DNA from: CBDDBX01 sp965225955
GTDB lineage: Bacteria; Acidobacteriota; Aminicenantia; UBA2199
NCBI GenBank assembly: GCA_965225955.1
Contig: CBDDBX010000043.1
Span: forward strand, 1-64,000
DNA: 64,000 bases
Reading direction: 5' to 3'
Under the pieces are notes generated by a model. The model made no database searches. It was not told where the DNA came from and saw only the letters and a program-made list of their open reading frames with translations. Of the stretch, positions 57,148 to 64,000 are shown one piece after another; positions within the stretch are counted from its first letter, which is position 1; each line of letters opens with the position of its first letter. The position numbers and the translations under genes are program-made.

Positions 57148-58405
57148 GCTTTTGCCTCCCAATATCTTTTCTAAAACTTAAGTTATCAAAACTTACGAAG
57201 GATATCGCATCATAGATATTCTTCATTGTATCTTTAAGCGTATCACCTGTAGCACAGACATTAAGAACTCTTCCACCATTCGTTTTAAGAACACCATCTT
57301 CCGATTTTGTTCCTGCATGGAAAATTTCTGTACCTACAGATTTTGCTCTCTGTACACCTTTTATTTCAAAACCTTTTTCATATTTACCTGGATATCCTTT
57401 TGATACCAGAACTACTCCGGCTGAAACTTTATGATCCCACTCAACAGGAATATCGTAGAGATTACCATCAGCTGAAGCTTCCAGTAAATCGACAATATCA
57501 CTTTTCAGGCGCATTAGTATAGGCTGTGTTTCAGGATCTCCGAACCTTACATTGAACTCAAGAACATAAGGTTTCCCATCTGAAATCATCAGACCTGCAT
57601 ATAATAGGCCACGGAATTCCCGTCCATCTCTTTTCATACCCTCAATAACCGGATAGATAATAGTACTCATCACCTCATCACTCAACTCTTTACCTGCAAG
57701 AGGAGCCGGTGAAATTGCACCCATACCACCAGTGTTGGGGCCTTCATCCCCTTCAAAGGCTTTTTTATAATCCATTGCTGTAACAAGGGGCACAACACGC
57801 TTGCCATCTGAGATAACCATAAAAGACATCTCCTGACCATCAAGAAATTCTTCAACTACAACACTCTCTCCGGCTTTACCAAAACGGTTGTCTTTCATAA
57901 CAGTTACAATACTATCGTGTGCTTCTTTATAATTTTTACAGATAAAGACACCTTTACCTGCAGCAAGCCCATCAGCTTTTATAACCAGGGGATATTTTGC
58001 ACTCTTAATGTAAGTTTCTGCCTCTTCAAAAAGGGTAAACATTCTGAAATCTGCAGTAGGAATACTATTGTTTTTCATAAACTCTTTTGAAAAAGCTTTT
58101 GAGCACTCAAGCATCGCAGCTTTAAGAGTAGGACCGAAAACTTTCAGATTCCTTTTATTGAATTCATCAACAATACCCAGTGATAGTGGAAGTTCAGGGC
58201 CAACTACTGTAAGATCAATTCCTTCTTCTTTGGCAAAATCCGCCAGTTCCACAATATTTGTTGTTTCAATATCCACAGCTTCCGCCAGAGACTCCATACC
58301 GGTATTGCCAGGGACAGCATAGATTTTCTCAACTCTTCTGGATTGTGCAATCTTCCATACCAGAGCATGCTCACGGCCACCGGAACCAATAACCATAACT
58401 TTCAT
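57137..58405 (-). CDS. purD: Phosphoribosylamine-glycine ligase
   Basis: This ATP-grasp enzyme joins glycine to phosphoribosylamine early in purine synthesis. The N-terminal KVMVIGSGGREHALVWKIAQ and YAVPGNTGM, the ATP-binding VIKADGLAAGKGVFIC, and the catalytic EFNVRFGDPETQPIL segment are all present. At 422 residues it is full length. It is the first gene of a minus-strand cluster purD-purE-mtaB-rsmA, which mixes purine synthesis with RNA modification. Two possible ribosome-binding sites, AGGAGG and AGGAG, precede the ATG. Confidence 0.96.
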   Translation of the reverse strand: MKVMVIGSGGREHALVWKIAQSRRVEKIYAVPGNTGMESLAEAVDIETTNIVELADFAKEEGIDLTVVGPELPLSLGIVDEFNKRNLKVFGPTLKAAMLECSKAFSKEFMKNNSIPTADFRMFTLFEEAETYIKSAKYPLVIKADGLAAGKGVFICKNYKEAHDSIVTVMKDNRFGKAGESVVVEEFLDGQEMSFMVISDGKRVVPLVTAMDYKKAFEGDEGPNTGGMGAISPAPLAGKELSDEVMSTIIYPVIEGMKRDGREFRGLLYAGLMISDGKPYVLEFNVRFGDPETQPILMRLKSDIVDLLEASADGNLYDIPVEWDHKVSAGVVLVSKGYPGKYEKGFEIKGVQRAKSVGTEIFHAGTKSEDGVLKTNGGRVLNVCATGDTLKDTMKNIYDAISFVSFDNLSFRKDIGRQKHGS

Positions 58406-58424
58406 TTTTGTCTCCTATTTGCCT

Positions 58425-58449
58425 CCTGTTCTATTTAGTACAAAACAGG
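58425..58449 (-). promoter_or_regulatory. Dyad in the purD leader
   Basis: CCTGTT (58425-58430) and AACAGG (58444-58449) flank 13 bases within the predicted 55-nt leader. Pairing would partly hide the upstream AGGAGG. It could be a regulator site or a small translational control hairpin. Confidence 0.35.
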
Positions 58450-58464
58450 GCTGAATTCTCCTCA

Positions 58465-58493
58465 ATTATACGATATGACTCATTTTTAGTAAA
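58465..58493 (-). promoter_or_regulatory. Promoter of the purD operon
   Basis: On the minus strand, TTTACT (58493-58488) and TATAAT (58470-58465) are spaced by 17 bp, with a leader of about 55 nt. Confidence 0.55.
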
Positions 58494-58708
58494 CGCCTGT
58501 CCCCCCTCTTTCCCCCGGCTCTATCACAGTTTTCACTCCACAGACTCCCGGTTTTAATCACTAAATCAGTGCAGATTGTCGGAGAATTCATAAAAAACAT
58601 ATCAGGAAACCTCAATCTTCACTTAAAAACAGATAATTCAAAAAAAAACCTGCAACCCGATTATTTGATGAAAAAAGCTATCCCCTTGTTCCGGCTGGAC
58701 TTATAAAA

Positions 58709-58771
58709 TCCCGGAAACAACCGGGAATTATCAGGTAAACCGGAGGGCTCACCTCTTTTCTGATGGTTTTT
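58709..58771 (+). terminator. Two adjacent hairpins with a T run in the purD-hutU gap
   Basis: The first is TCCCGG (58709-58714) with CCGGGA (58721-58726). The second is ATCAG (58730-58734) with CTGAT (58760-58764) and an inner AGGT/ACCT pair, followed by GGTTTTT. The layout looks like a terminator, but no plus-strand gene lies upstream and the hutU promoter lies downstream. It may end a short untranslated RNA or belong to a riboswitch-like structure of an unknown type. Confidence 0.45.
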
Positions 58772-58804
58772 ATAACAAAACACCCATTATATCTAAATTT
58801 CAGC

Positions 58805-58833
58805 TTGACAGAGTCGTAGGCATTGAATATATT
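58805..58833 (+). promoter_or_regulatory. Promoter of hutU
   Basis: A consensus TTGACA (58805-58810) and TATATT (58828-58833) are spaced by exactly 17 bp. The leader is about 10 nt and contains TGGAGG before the ATG at 58851. Confidence 0.75.
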
Positions 58834-58850
58834 GACCCTGGAGGTTTTCA

Positions 58851-60851
58851 ATGAATAACACAACAGTCAGATTTTCTCTTCCTGATACTCTTCCTCCTGT
58901 GAAGAATTTTAAAGAAGGTATCAGAAGAGCACCGGACAGAAAACTCACTCTGTCTGATAAACAGATAAAAATTGCTCTGCAGAACGCATTACGTTATATC
59001 CCGGAGCATCTCCACGAAGAGATTGCACCGGAATTTCTTGAAGAACTTAGAACAACAGGCAGAATATATGGATACAGATATCGCCCCGACGGAAACCTGA
59101 AGGGTAAATCTGTTCATGAATATAAAGGCAAAATACTGGAAGCAAAAGCATTTCAGGTAATGATAGACAATAATCTTGATTTTGATATTGCCCTCTATCC
59201 TTACGAACTGGTAACTTATGGCGAAACCGGTCAGGTTATGCAGAACTGGATGCAGTATCAGCTTATTATTAAATATCTTGAAGAGATGACAGATGAGCAG
59301 ACTCTGGTTATCTATTCAGGCCACCCTCTTGGACTTTTCCCAACTAAAAAGGACGCTCCCCGTGTTATCTCTACAAACGGCATGCTTGTTGGTCTTTACG
59401 ATACACTTAAAGACTTCAATACTGCTGCAGCAATGGGAGTTACCAGTTATGGTCAGATGACAGCTGGGGGCTGGATGTATATAGGTCCCCAGGGCATTGT
59501 TCACGGTACATACATTACACTTCTTAATGCAGGCCGTCTCTACCTTGGCAAACAGGACAGCGAGGATCTCTCGGGTACACTTTTCATCAGTTCAGGAATG
59601 GGCGGCATGAGTGGTGCTCAGCCAAAAGCTGTGGAAATTGCCGGAGGTATCGGTATTATTGCTGAAGTTGAGTATTCAAGAATTGAAACAAGACATTCTC
59701 AGGGATGGGTTTCAAAAGTTTCTGCTGATCTTGATGAGATAGCTAAATGGGTTGAAGAGTACAGAGCTTCAGGAGAGGCAGTATCTATAGCTTATCATGG
59801 CAACGTTGTTGATCTGCTGGAATATTTTGAAAGCAGAAACCTTAAAGTTGAACTTGCTTCAGACCAGACTTCCTGCCATGAGCCATATACCGGTGGTTAC
59901 ACTCCTGCTGGCTACACATATGAAGAAGCAAGGGAAATGCTGGAAAAAGATCCTGAGAAGTTCCAGGCTGAAGTAGATAAATCACTGATCAGACATTACG
60001 AAGTTATTGAAAAACTGAAAGAGCAGGGTACATACTTCTGGGATTACGGTAACTCATTCCTCAAAGCAGTATATGATGCAGGAATTAAAGATGTAGCTAT
60101 TGATCCCGAAGATCCTGCAGCAGGTTTCGTATATCCAAGTTATGTAGAACATATAATGGGACCAATGTGCTTCGATTACGGTTACGGTCCATTCAGATGG
60201 GTATGCCTATCCGGCGATCCTGAAGATCTTAAGAAAACTGATGCTGCTGCAATGAGCTGCATTGATCCTGAACGTCGCGGTATGGACAGAGATAACTATC
60301 AGTGGATTAAAGATGCTGAGAAGAATAAACTTGTAGTTGGTACTCAGGCAAGAATTCTATATGCAGATACTGAAGGCCGTGTAAATATTGCTCTTAAATT
60401 CAATGAGATGATAAAAAACGGAGAGATTGGTCCGGTAATGATCGGTCGTGACCATCACGATGTCTCCGGCACAGATTCACCATTCAGAGAAACCTCAAAT
60501 ATTAAAGATGGCAGTAATGTTACAACAGATATGGCTGTTCACAATTTTGCAGGAGACGCTGTAAGAGGCATGTCCATGGTTGTACTCTCCAATGGTGGCG
60601 GAGTAGGCATCGGCAAATCATTTAATGGTGGCTTTGGTCTTGTGCTTGATGGTACAGATCTTAAAGACGAAATTATTAAGTGCGCTATGGAGTGGGATGT
60701 TATGAATGGTATTTCCAGGCGTTCATGGGCAAGAAACCCTAATGCCGTTGAAGTAATTAAAGAGTGGAACGAAAAACACAGTAATCGTGGTCATATCACT
60801 CTTCCTTACCTTGCTGACGAATCCATGCTTGATTCACTACTAAAAAAATAG
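58851..60851 (+). CDS. hutU: Urocanate hydratase
   Basis: This NAD-dependent enzyme converts urocanate to imidazolonepropionate in histidine breakdown. Conserved parts are MGVTSYGQMTAGGWMYIGPQ, the dinucleotide-binding LFISSGMGGMSGAQPKA, and the catalytic region SYVEHIMGPMCFDYGYGPFRW. Near the C-terminus, GRDHHDVSGTDSPFRET is intact. At 666 residues it belongs to the longer branch of the family (the E. coli/Bacillus type has about 550). No other hut gene is adjacent, so the pathway is dispersed or partial. It has a strong promoter and a bidirectional terminator. Confidence 0.96.
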   Translation: MNNTTVRFSLPDTLPPVKNFKEGIRRAPDRKLTLSDKQIKIALQNALRYIPEHLHEEIAPEFLEELRTTGRIYGYRYRPDGNLKGKSVHEYKGKILEAKAFQVMIDNNLDFDIALYPYELVTYGETGQVMQNWMQYQLIIKYLEEMTDEQTLVIYSGHPLGLFPTKKDAPRVISTNGMLVGLYDTLKDFNTAAAMGVTSYGQMTAGGWMYIGPQGIVHGTYITLLNAGRLYLGKQDSEDLSGTLFISSGMGGMSGAQPKAVEIAGGIGIIAEVEYSRIETRHSQGWVSKVSADLDEIAKWVEEYRASGEAVSIAYHGNVVDLLEYFESRNLKVELASDQTSCHEPYTGGYTPAGYTYEEAREMLEKDPEKFQAEVDKSLIRHYEVIEKLKEQGTYFWDYGNSFLKAVYDAGIKDVAIDPEDPAAGFVYPSYVEHIMGPMCFDYGYGPFRWVCLSGDPEDLKKTDAAAMSCIDPERRGMDRDNYQWIKDAEKNKLVVGTQARILYADTEGRVNIALKFNEMIKNGEIGPVMIGRDHHDVSGTDSPFRETSNIKDGSNVTTDMAVHNFAGDAVRGMSMVVLSNGGGVGIGKSFNGGFGLVLDGTDLKDEIIKCAMEWDVMNGISRRSWARNPNAVEVIKEWNEKHSNRGHITLPYLADESMLDSLLKK

Positions 60852-60943
60852 AAACCTTTTAATAAAGGGCAGGAGATAATCCTGCCCCTTAACTATCATA
60901 TTCTCAGGTCACATCATATTATACGAAACCCTATAGTCCCATA
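60851..60943. repeat. Direct repeat A, copy 1
   Basis: About 93 bp recur almost exactly at 62977-63069. The repeat covers a hairpin terminator and the last codons of an outer-membrane paralogue, and seems to have been copied along with the gene. Confidence 0.85.
60867..60887. terminator. Bidirectional terminator between hutU and the outer-membrane cluster
   Basis: GGGCAGGA and TCCTGCCC form an 8-bp perfect stem around a 5-base loop. On the minus strand a T-rich tail (TTTATT) follows. It serves the convergent hutU and the outer-membrane gene ending at 60914. Confidence 0.8.
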
Positions 60944-61456
60944 AGCTCTCATCCAGGAATAGCCATTTGCAACATACACATCAAGTCCCAGCTGTGAACT
61001 GATCTTATTTCCAATGGGAATATCCATTCCAAAACCACCACTAATACCAACTCCTTTCTCTGTTGATTTCTGCCATGGCACAGTAACACTATTTACAGTG
61101 TATCTTTTCTTCTGTCTTAACCAGGAATGAATAAGGCCGGATCTGACAAAAAATGATCCAATAATTTTATATTTCAGATATAACCCCGCAACATGAGCTT
61201 TAGTTCTGTATTCATATAATGTATCAAAGGTCTGCAGTTCCTTTTCCATTGCAGAAAAATAGTGCTCATAAGCTCCAATGACTGAAATTTTATCTGACAG
61301 AATCAGTTCACATCCCAGAGTTACATTTAATTTTTCGACCTCAGAAGTCCCCCACCCAATTCCACTAAATAGTTTTACAGGAATTTCATCTGCTTTAACT
61401 GCAGTACTACTAAAAAATAAAACAGCAAAAACTGATATTAAAAATAATTTTTTCAA
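60914..61456 (-). CDS. Outer-membrane beta-barrel protein, paralogue 1
   Basis: The 180-residue precursor has a signal peptide (MKKLFLISVFAVLFFSSTAVKA) and a small beta-barrel of about 160 residues with eight likely strands: GGIGWG-like FSGIGWGTSEVEKLNVTLG, KISVIGAYEHYF, VAGLYLKYKI, FFVRSGLIHSWL, GVGISGGFGMDIP and a final strand GTIGFRII. The start codon is TTG at 61456, preceded by AAGGAGAG. The four paralogues of this cluster all share this build. No ligand is evident. It ends next to the bidirectional terminator. Confidence 0.82.
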   Translation of the reverse strand: MKKLFLISVFAVLFFSSTAVKADEIPVKLFSGIGWGTSEVEKLNVTLGCELILSDKISVIGAYEHYFSAMEKELQTFDTLYEYRTKAHVAGLYLKYKIIGSFFVRSGLIHSWLRQKKRYTVNSVTVPWQKSTEKGVGISGGFGMDIPIGNKISSQLGLDVYVANGYSWMRAYGTIGFRII

Positions 61457-61529
61457 AATACTCTCCTTGTTTCTATGATCAATTTTTAAAAACTCTCAAG
61501 CCCGATTGCACCGTTACTACCTGTTTAAT

Positions 61530-62081
61530 TCATAGATTACAACTAAACAGAGCATAGGTTTTCAGCCAGGAATAACCATTCCCGACATTCACATCCATTC
61601 CTATCTGCAGGCCGGTTTTTCTACTCACATAAAAATCAAAGCCTACTCCTCCACACAGTCCGAATCCTTTTCTACTATCAATTTTTGTACTCCAGGAATT
61701 TTCATTTATATGAGATATACGCTCTGACTTAAATTTAGAATATGCCAGGCCCGCCTTCATGAAAAAACTACCCCCCATCTTATATTTCAGAGATGTTCCG
61801 ATCACCCATGCCTCAGATTTATCTTCTATTTTGCTTATCTGTTCAGCATTTTTTTCTGTAACCGATTGTTCATCTTCGGGGGCAAAAAAATAGTCAAAAC
61901 TACCAACCACGGATATTTTCTTTGTTAGTTTAACTTCGCTACCCAAAGTTACATTGATATTTTTAAATTTCGAAGCCCCCCAGCCTATTCCTCCCAGAAT
62001 GCTGACAGAGTTTTCCTCAGCTTTTAACCCAAAAGCTCCAACAAGCCAGATAGCAATAAATAAAACGATTAACTTTTTCAA
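61530..62081 (-). CDS. Outer-membrane beta-barrel protein, paralogue 2
   Basis: The 183-residue precursor has a signal peptide (MKKLIVLFIAIWLVGAFGLKA) and the same barrel outline as its neighbours: LGGIGWGASKFKNINVTLGS, KISVVGSFDYFF, KYKMGGSFFMKAGLAYSKF and GFGLCGGVGFDF. It starts with TTG at 62081 behind AGGAGGG. It is separated by 33 bases from paralogue 3 upstream and 73 bases from paralogue 1 downstream, so the three are likely co-transcribed. Confidence 0.82.
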   Translation of the reverse strand: MKKLIVLFIAIWLVGAFGLKAEENSVSILGGIGWGASKFKNINVTLGSEVKLTKKISVVGSFDYFFAPEDEQSVTEKNAEQISKIEDKSEAWVIGTSLKYKMGGSFFMKAGLAYSKFKSERISHINENSWSTKIDSRKGFGLCGGVGFDFYVSRKTGLQIGMDVNVGNGYSWLKTYALFSCNL

Positions 62082-62114
62082 CTTTCCCTCCTGTTCCTCA
62101 TTTTATGACTAATT

Positions 62115-62654
62115 TCAGATGATCCTGACACAGAAATTTGTATAGAATTTCCACCAGGTAGATTGTCCTGCATCATAAACATCTACGCCAAACCTTGAGC
62201 TCAACCTTTTGCTCAAAGGCAGATCCAGACCTATTCCGGCACTTACTCCAGCTTTTCTCGTTTTTACAATCTCACGATACTCCCTTTCCGGTTCCTGATA
62301 CTCTTTTCTATGATATCTGTAAATAAACCCGGCTTTTGCAAAAAACAGCCGGCTAATCCTGTATTTACAAAATCCTCCCAGAGATATAGCTTCAGTATCA
62401 TCTTTCAAAACCACTATATTTCCTGACTGGTGTATCTCCTTACGTACACTGTTATCAGGATCTTTAAAGTAGTCCATTTCCATCATTAGAGAGATTTTCC
62501 CTGTTAAAACAAGCTCTACCCCTCCTGTTACATTAAGGTTTTTACAATCTCCTGCGCCAAAACCCGCACCTCCATAAAGTTTCAACTGAGTTTCTTCTGA
62601 ACAGAGCACCATACTGGCAGTCAGAAGAAACAGAAAAACAATTAATTTTCTCAA
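62115..62654 (-). CDS. Outer-membrane beta-barrel protein, paralogue 3
   Basis: This is the most diverged of the four (179 residues from the chosen start). It has a signal peptide (RKLIVFLFLLTASMVLCSE), LYGGAGFGAGDCKNLNVTGG, KISLMMEMDYFKD, FFAKAGFIYRYH and AGVSAGIGLDLPLSKRL. The frame is open to 62684, but I place the start at a TTG at 62654 because AAAGGAGG lies five bases before it. It is the first gene of the three-gene run. A cysteine in GAGDCK is specific to this copy. Confidence 0.78.
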   Translation of the reverse strand: MRKLIVFLFLLTASMVLCSEETQLKLYGGAGFGAGDCKNLNVTGGVELVLTGKISLMMEMDYFKDPDNSVRKEIHQSGNIVVLKDDTEAISLGGFCKYRISRLFFAKAGFIYRYHRKEYQEPEREYREIVKTRKAGVSAGIGLDLPLSKRLSSRFGVDVYDAGQSTWWKFYTNFCVRII

Positions 62655-62826
62655 TATTTCCTCCTTTAAATTAATTTTCAACAAATCAATATCTCATCTC
62701 TGGCTGCTGCAGAAAGGTCTATAAAAAGCTGCTTAAATCAGCTATTACTAACCTATCTGAATATTGAAAATCCCCTGCATCCTTTTAGCAGACAGGTAAA
62801 GATGAAAAATGGTTTATGCACGCAGC

Positions 62827-62972
62827 ATGCCAGTTAAAATGCGGCAATAAGTATATTTTATTTACAAAAAAAGGACACTGTGTCACATTTTAAAGTCATA
62901 CAGTACAGACCATATCCCCTCAGAGTTCAGTTTCTGAGTATAACTTGCTTTATTCATGAAAATGGATAAAAA
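62827..62972. repeat. Direct repeat B, copy 1
   Basis: About 146 bp recur at 63674-63819 with roughly ten differences. This copy lies upstream of paralogue 3, the other upstream of paralogue 4, so the two probably are duplicated promoter regions. Confidence 0.85.
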
Positions 62973-62976
62973 CACT

Positions 62977-63069
62977 GAAACCTTTTAATAAAGGGCAGGA
63001 GATAATCCTGCCCCTTAACCATCATATTCTCAGATCACATCATATTATACGAAACCCTATAGTCCCATA
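62977..63069. repeat. Direct repeat A, copy 2
   Basis: Near-identical to 60851-60943, with two differences noted by eye. It includes the terminator and the last nine or so codons of paralogue 4. Confidence 0.85.
62993..63013 (-). terminator. Terminator of paralogue 4 (duplicate of that at 60867)
   Basis: The same GGGCAGGA/TCCTGCCC stem with a GATAA loop as at 60867, with TTTATTAAAAGG following on the minus strand. Confidence 0.8.
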
Positions 63070-63567
63070 GAATTTAAGCCATGAAAACATATCTGTTTTG
63101 CAGGTATCAACTCCAAACTGTAAATTTGTTTTTTTACCCAAAGGAAAATCAAGCCCTACTCCTCCACTTATTCCAGTATCCTTATAGGTAGCCGGAATAC
63201 TCCAGGATTTAGTTCCTGTATCAAATAGATACTCCAGTTTATATCTGGAATAATTCACCCCTGCTTTAACAAAAAAAGGCCCTGCTAATTTATACTTCAG
63301 GTAGAGCCCCAGATAATAGGCATAAGAATCTACATCTCTCCCCTGTACCTTCTTTTCATTATCGGGACTAAAAAAATAATCGAAGCTGCCAATAACTGAA
63401 AACCTCTTCGTTACATTGAGTTCCCCCCCAACTGTTACATTGAAATTTCTAAAATCCGAGGCCCCCAGTCCTATACCACCAAAGACCTTAACAACCATAT
63501 TGTCCGCCTTTAAGCTTCCCCCTGCAAAAAATCCGATAAAAACGAATAGTACCAATAGTTTTTTCAA
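63040..63567 (-). CDS. Outer-membrane beta-barrel protein, paralogue 4
   Basis: The 175-residue precursor has a signal peptide (MKKLLVLFVFIGFFAGGSLKA), FGGIGLGASDFRNFNVTVGG, RFSVIGSFDYFFSPDNEKK, LYLKYKLAGPFFVKAGVNYS and the final strand GTIGFRII. Its last residues and terminator are nearly identical at the DNA level to those of paralogue 1, which points to recent duplication or gene conversion. It starts with TTG at 63567 behind AGGAGGG, as in paralogue 2. It has its own upstream region (repeat B, copy 2). Confidence 0.82.
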   Translation of the reverse strand: MKKLLVLFVFIGFFAGGSLKADNMVVKVFGGIGLGASDFRNFNVTVGGELNVTKRFSVIGSFDYFFSPDNEKKVQGRDVDSYAYYLGLYLKYKLAGPFFVKAGVNYSRYKLEYLFDTGTKSWSIPATYKDTGISGGVGLDFPLGKKTNLQFGVDTCKTDMFSWLKFYGTIGFRII

Positions 63568-63875
63568 CTTTCCCTCCTGTCAATTAATTTATTAAATACA
63601 CATTCACTTATCCCCTTGTGGAACAGTAAACTGAACATGTACTTTCTATTTACATTGAACTTATACAAATCCTATGCCAGTTAAAATGTGGCAATAAGTA
63701 TATTTTATTTACAAAAAAAGGACACTGTGTCACATTTTAAAGTCATGCAGTACAAACCATATCCGTTCAGAGTTCAGTTTTTGAACATAACTTGTTTTAT
63801 TCATGAAAATGGATAAAAAAAAGTTGGAACCTTTCCCCTTTCCCTTCTGTTTAATTAGCCATAAAGGAGGTTCTA
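63568..63875. other. Divergent intergenic region with repeat B copy 2
   Basis: These 308 bases separate paralogue 4 (minus) from the last gene (plus) and are mostly repeat B copy 2. No further gene is visible. Confidence 0.6.
63674..63819. repeat. Direct repeat B, copy 2
   Basis: Matches 62827-62972 at an offset of 847 bases. It ends in GGATAAAAA, after which the two copies diverge. Confidence 0.85.
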
Positions 63876-64000
63876 ATGTTAAGGAAACTATTAATCGTAT
63901 CATTAACTCTACTGGCGCCACTTCTTATCTCAGCCAGCGGGATACTGCTTCAGGACATTGTTAATCCCGGAAATATTGTAGTGGGAAACTCAAATATTTA
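63876..64000 (+). CDS. Secreted protein, 5' part (possibly another propeller)
   Basis: The gene runs off the window. It begins with a signal peptide (MLRKLLIVSLTLLAPLLISA) and continues SGILLQDIVNPGNIVVGNSN, which resembles the first blade of the six-bladed propeller protein at 17202 (PEPGKPTLLTMGKDYMYIS). The start is fixed by AAAGGAGG five bases upstream. With 41 codons only, the propeller assignment is tentative. Confidence 0.6.
   Translation, partial: MLRKLLIVSLTLLAPLLISASGILLQDIVNPGNIVVGNSNI

Larger units (their letters stand above)
62685..63039. other. Intergenic region holding repeat copies
   Basis: These 355 bases lie upstream of paralogue 3 and downstream of paralogue 4. They contain the first copy of repeat B (62827-62972) and most of the second copy of repeat A (62977-63069). 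No gene is seen; the region should hold the promoter of the three-gene run. Confidence 0.6.

Noticed and set aside
58678..58863. 61-residue minus-strand frame upstream of hutU
   Set aside because: It covers the hutU promoter and the paired hairpins and has no ribosome-binding site.

Overview
The window comes from a Gram-negative (two-membrane) bacterium of fairly low GC with a dense chromosomal layout. Diderm markers include an OmpA-type barrel protein, RlpA, four small outer-membrane beta-barrel proteins and a secreted peptidase with a predicted C-terminal barrel. The gene content fits a peptide- and amino-acid-using heterotroph: a POT peptide transporter, an S9 peptidase, a surface gluzincin, urocanate hydratase, a saccharopine-dehydrogenase/LOR-like enzyme, cysteine synthase and a D-amino-acid PLP enzyme. 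I cannot fix the phylum. The repeated six-bladed propeller proteins resemble those of Bacteroidota and Aminicenantota, but this is only a hint. I see no rRNA, tRNA, CRISPR array, prophage or intact insertion sequence.

Layout. 1-1739: DUF4097 protein, ECF sigma factor and membrane anti-sigma factor with HEAT-like repeats. 1869-5099: POT transporter and cysteine synthase. 5110-9259 (minus): surface gluzincin with propeller and barrel, and a ChaN-PDZ protein. 9410-11177: tandem HDOD paralogues. 11156-13964 (minus): ABC-2 permease with a catalytically dead ABC ATPase-like partner, and an unknown anchored protein. 14595-17138: histidine kinase and NtrC-like regulator behind two matched dyads. 17202-18600: secreted propeller protein and a GroES gene with no adjacent groEL. 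18698-21524 (minus): DUF3467, RodZ-like, helical-repeat protein and RlmB. 21746-25862: PLP enzyme, YjbQ, unknown, CYTH, sugar nucleotidyltransferase, YraN. 25865-31987: LOR-like enzyme, SUOX-like protein, an unknown helical protein, Ndk, an unknown, and a lipid kinase. 32132-36454: OmpA-type protein, small exported protein, PBP1A. 36518-39313 (minus): Bat-type operon (DUF58, BatD-like, BatA). 39394-42928 (minus): unknown membrane protein, 61-residue protein, MrfA-type helicase. 43080-45650: ClpB. 45913-47978: Cys-rich exported peptide, propeller and thioredoxin-like protein. 48332-52997: S9 peptidase, RlpA, and a pseudokinase with a DUF1566 membrane protein. 53041-58405 (minus): NhaD-like antiporter, and a likely purD-purE-mtaB-rsmA operon. 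58851-60851: urocanate hydratase. 60914-63567 (minus): four outer-membrane paralogues with duplicated flanks. 63876 to the end: start of a further secreted protein.

Two expression habits run through the window. First, many genes without a Shine-Dalgarno sequence have a sigma70-like -10 box ending only 6-11 bases before the ATG, often with a -35 box 16-18 bp further upstream, which predicts leaderless mRNAs. Second, all four outer-membrane paralogues start with TTG behind a strong Shine-Dalgarno sequence. The best candidates for less-described biology are the pseudokinase/DUF1566 pair, the dead-ATPase ABC-2 pair, the Cys-rich peptide/propeller/thioredoxin cassette, and the two-component operon with helically phased dyads and a GAFTNA-variant activator.
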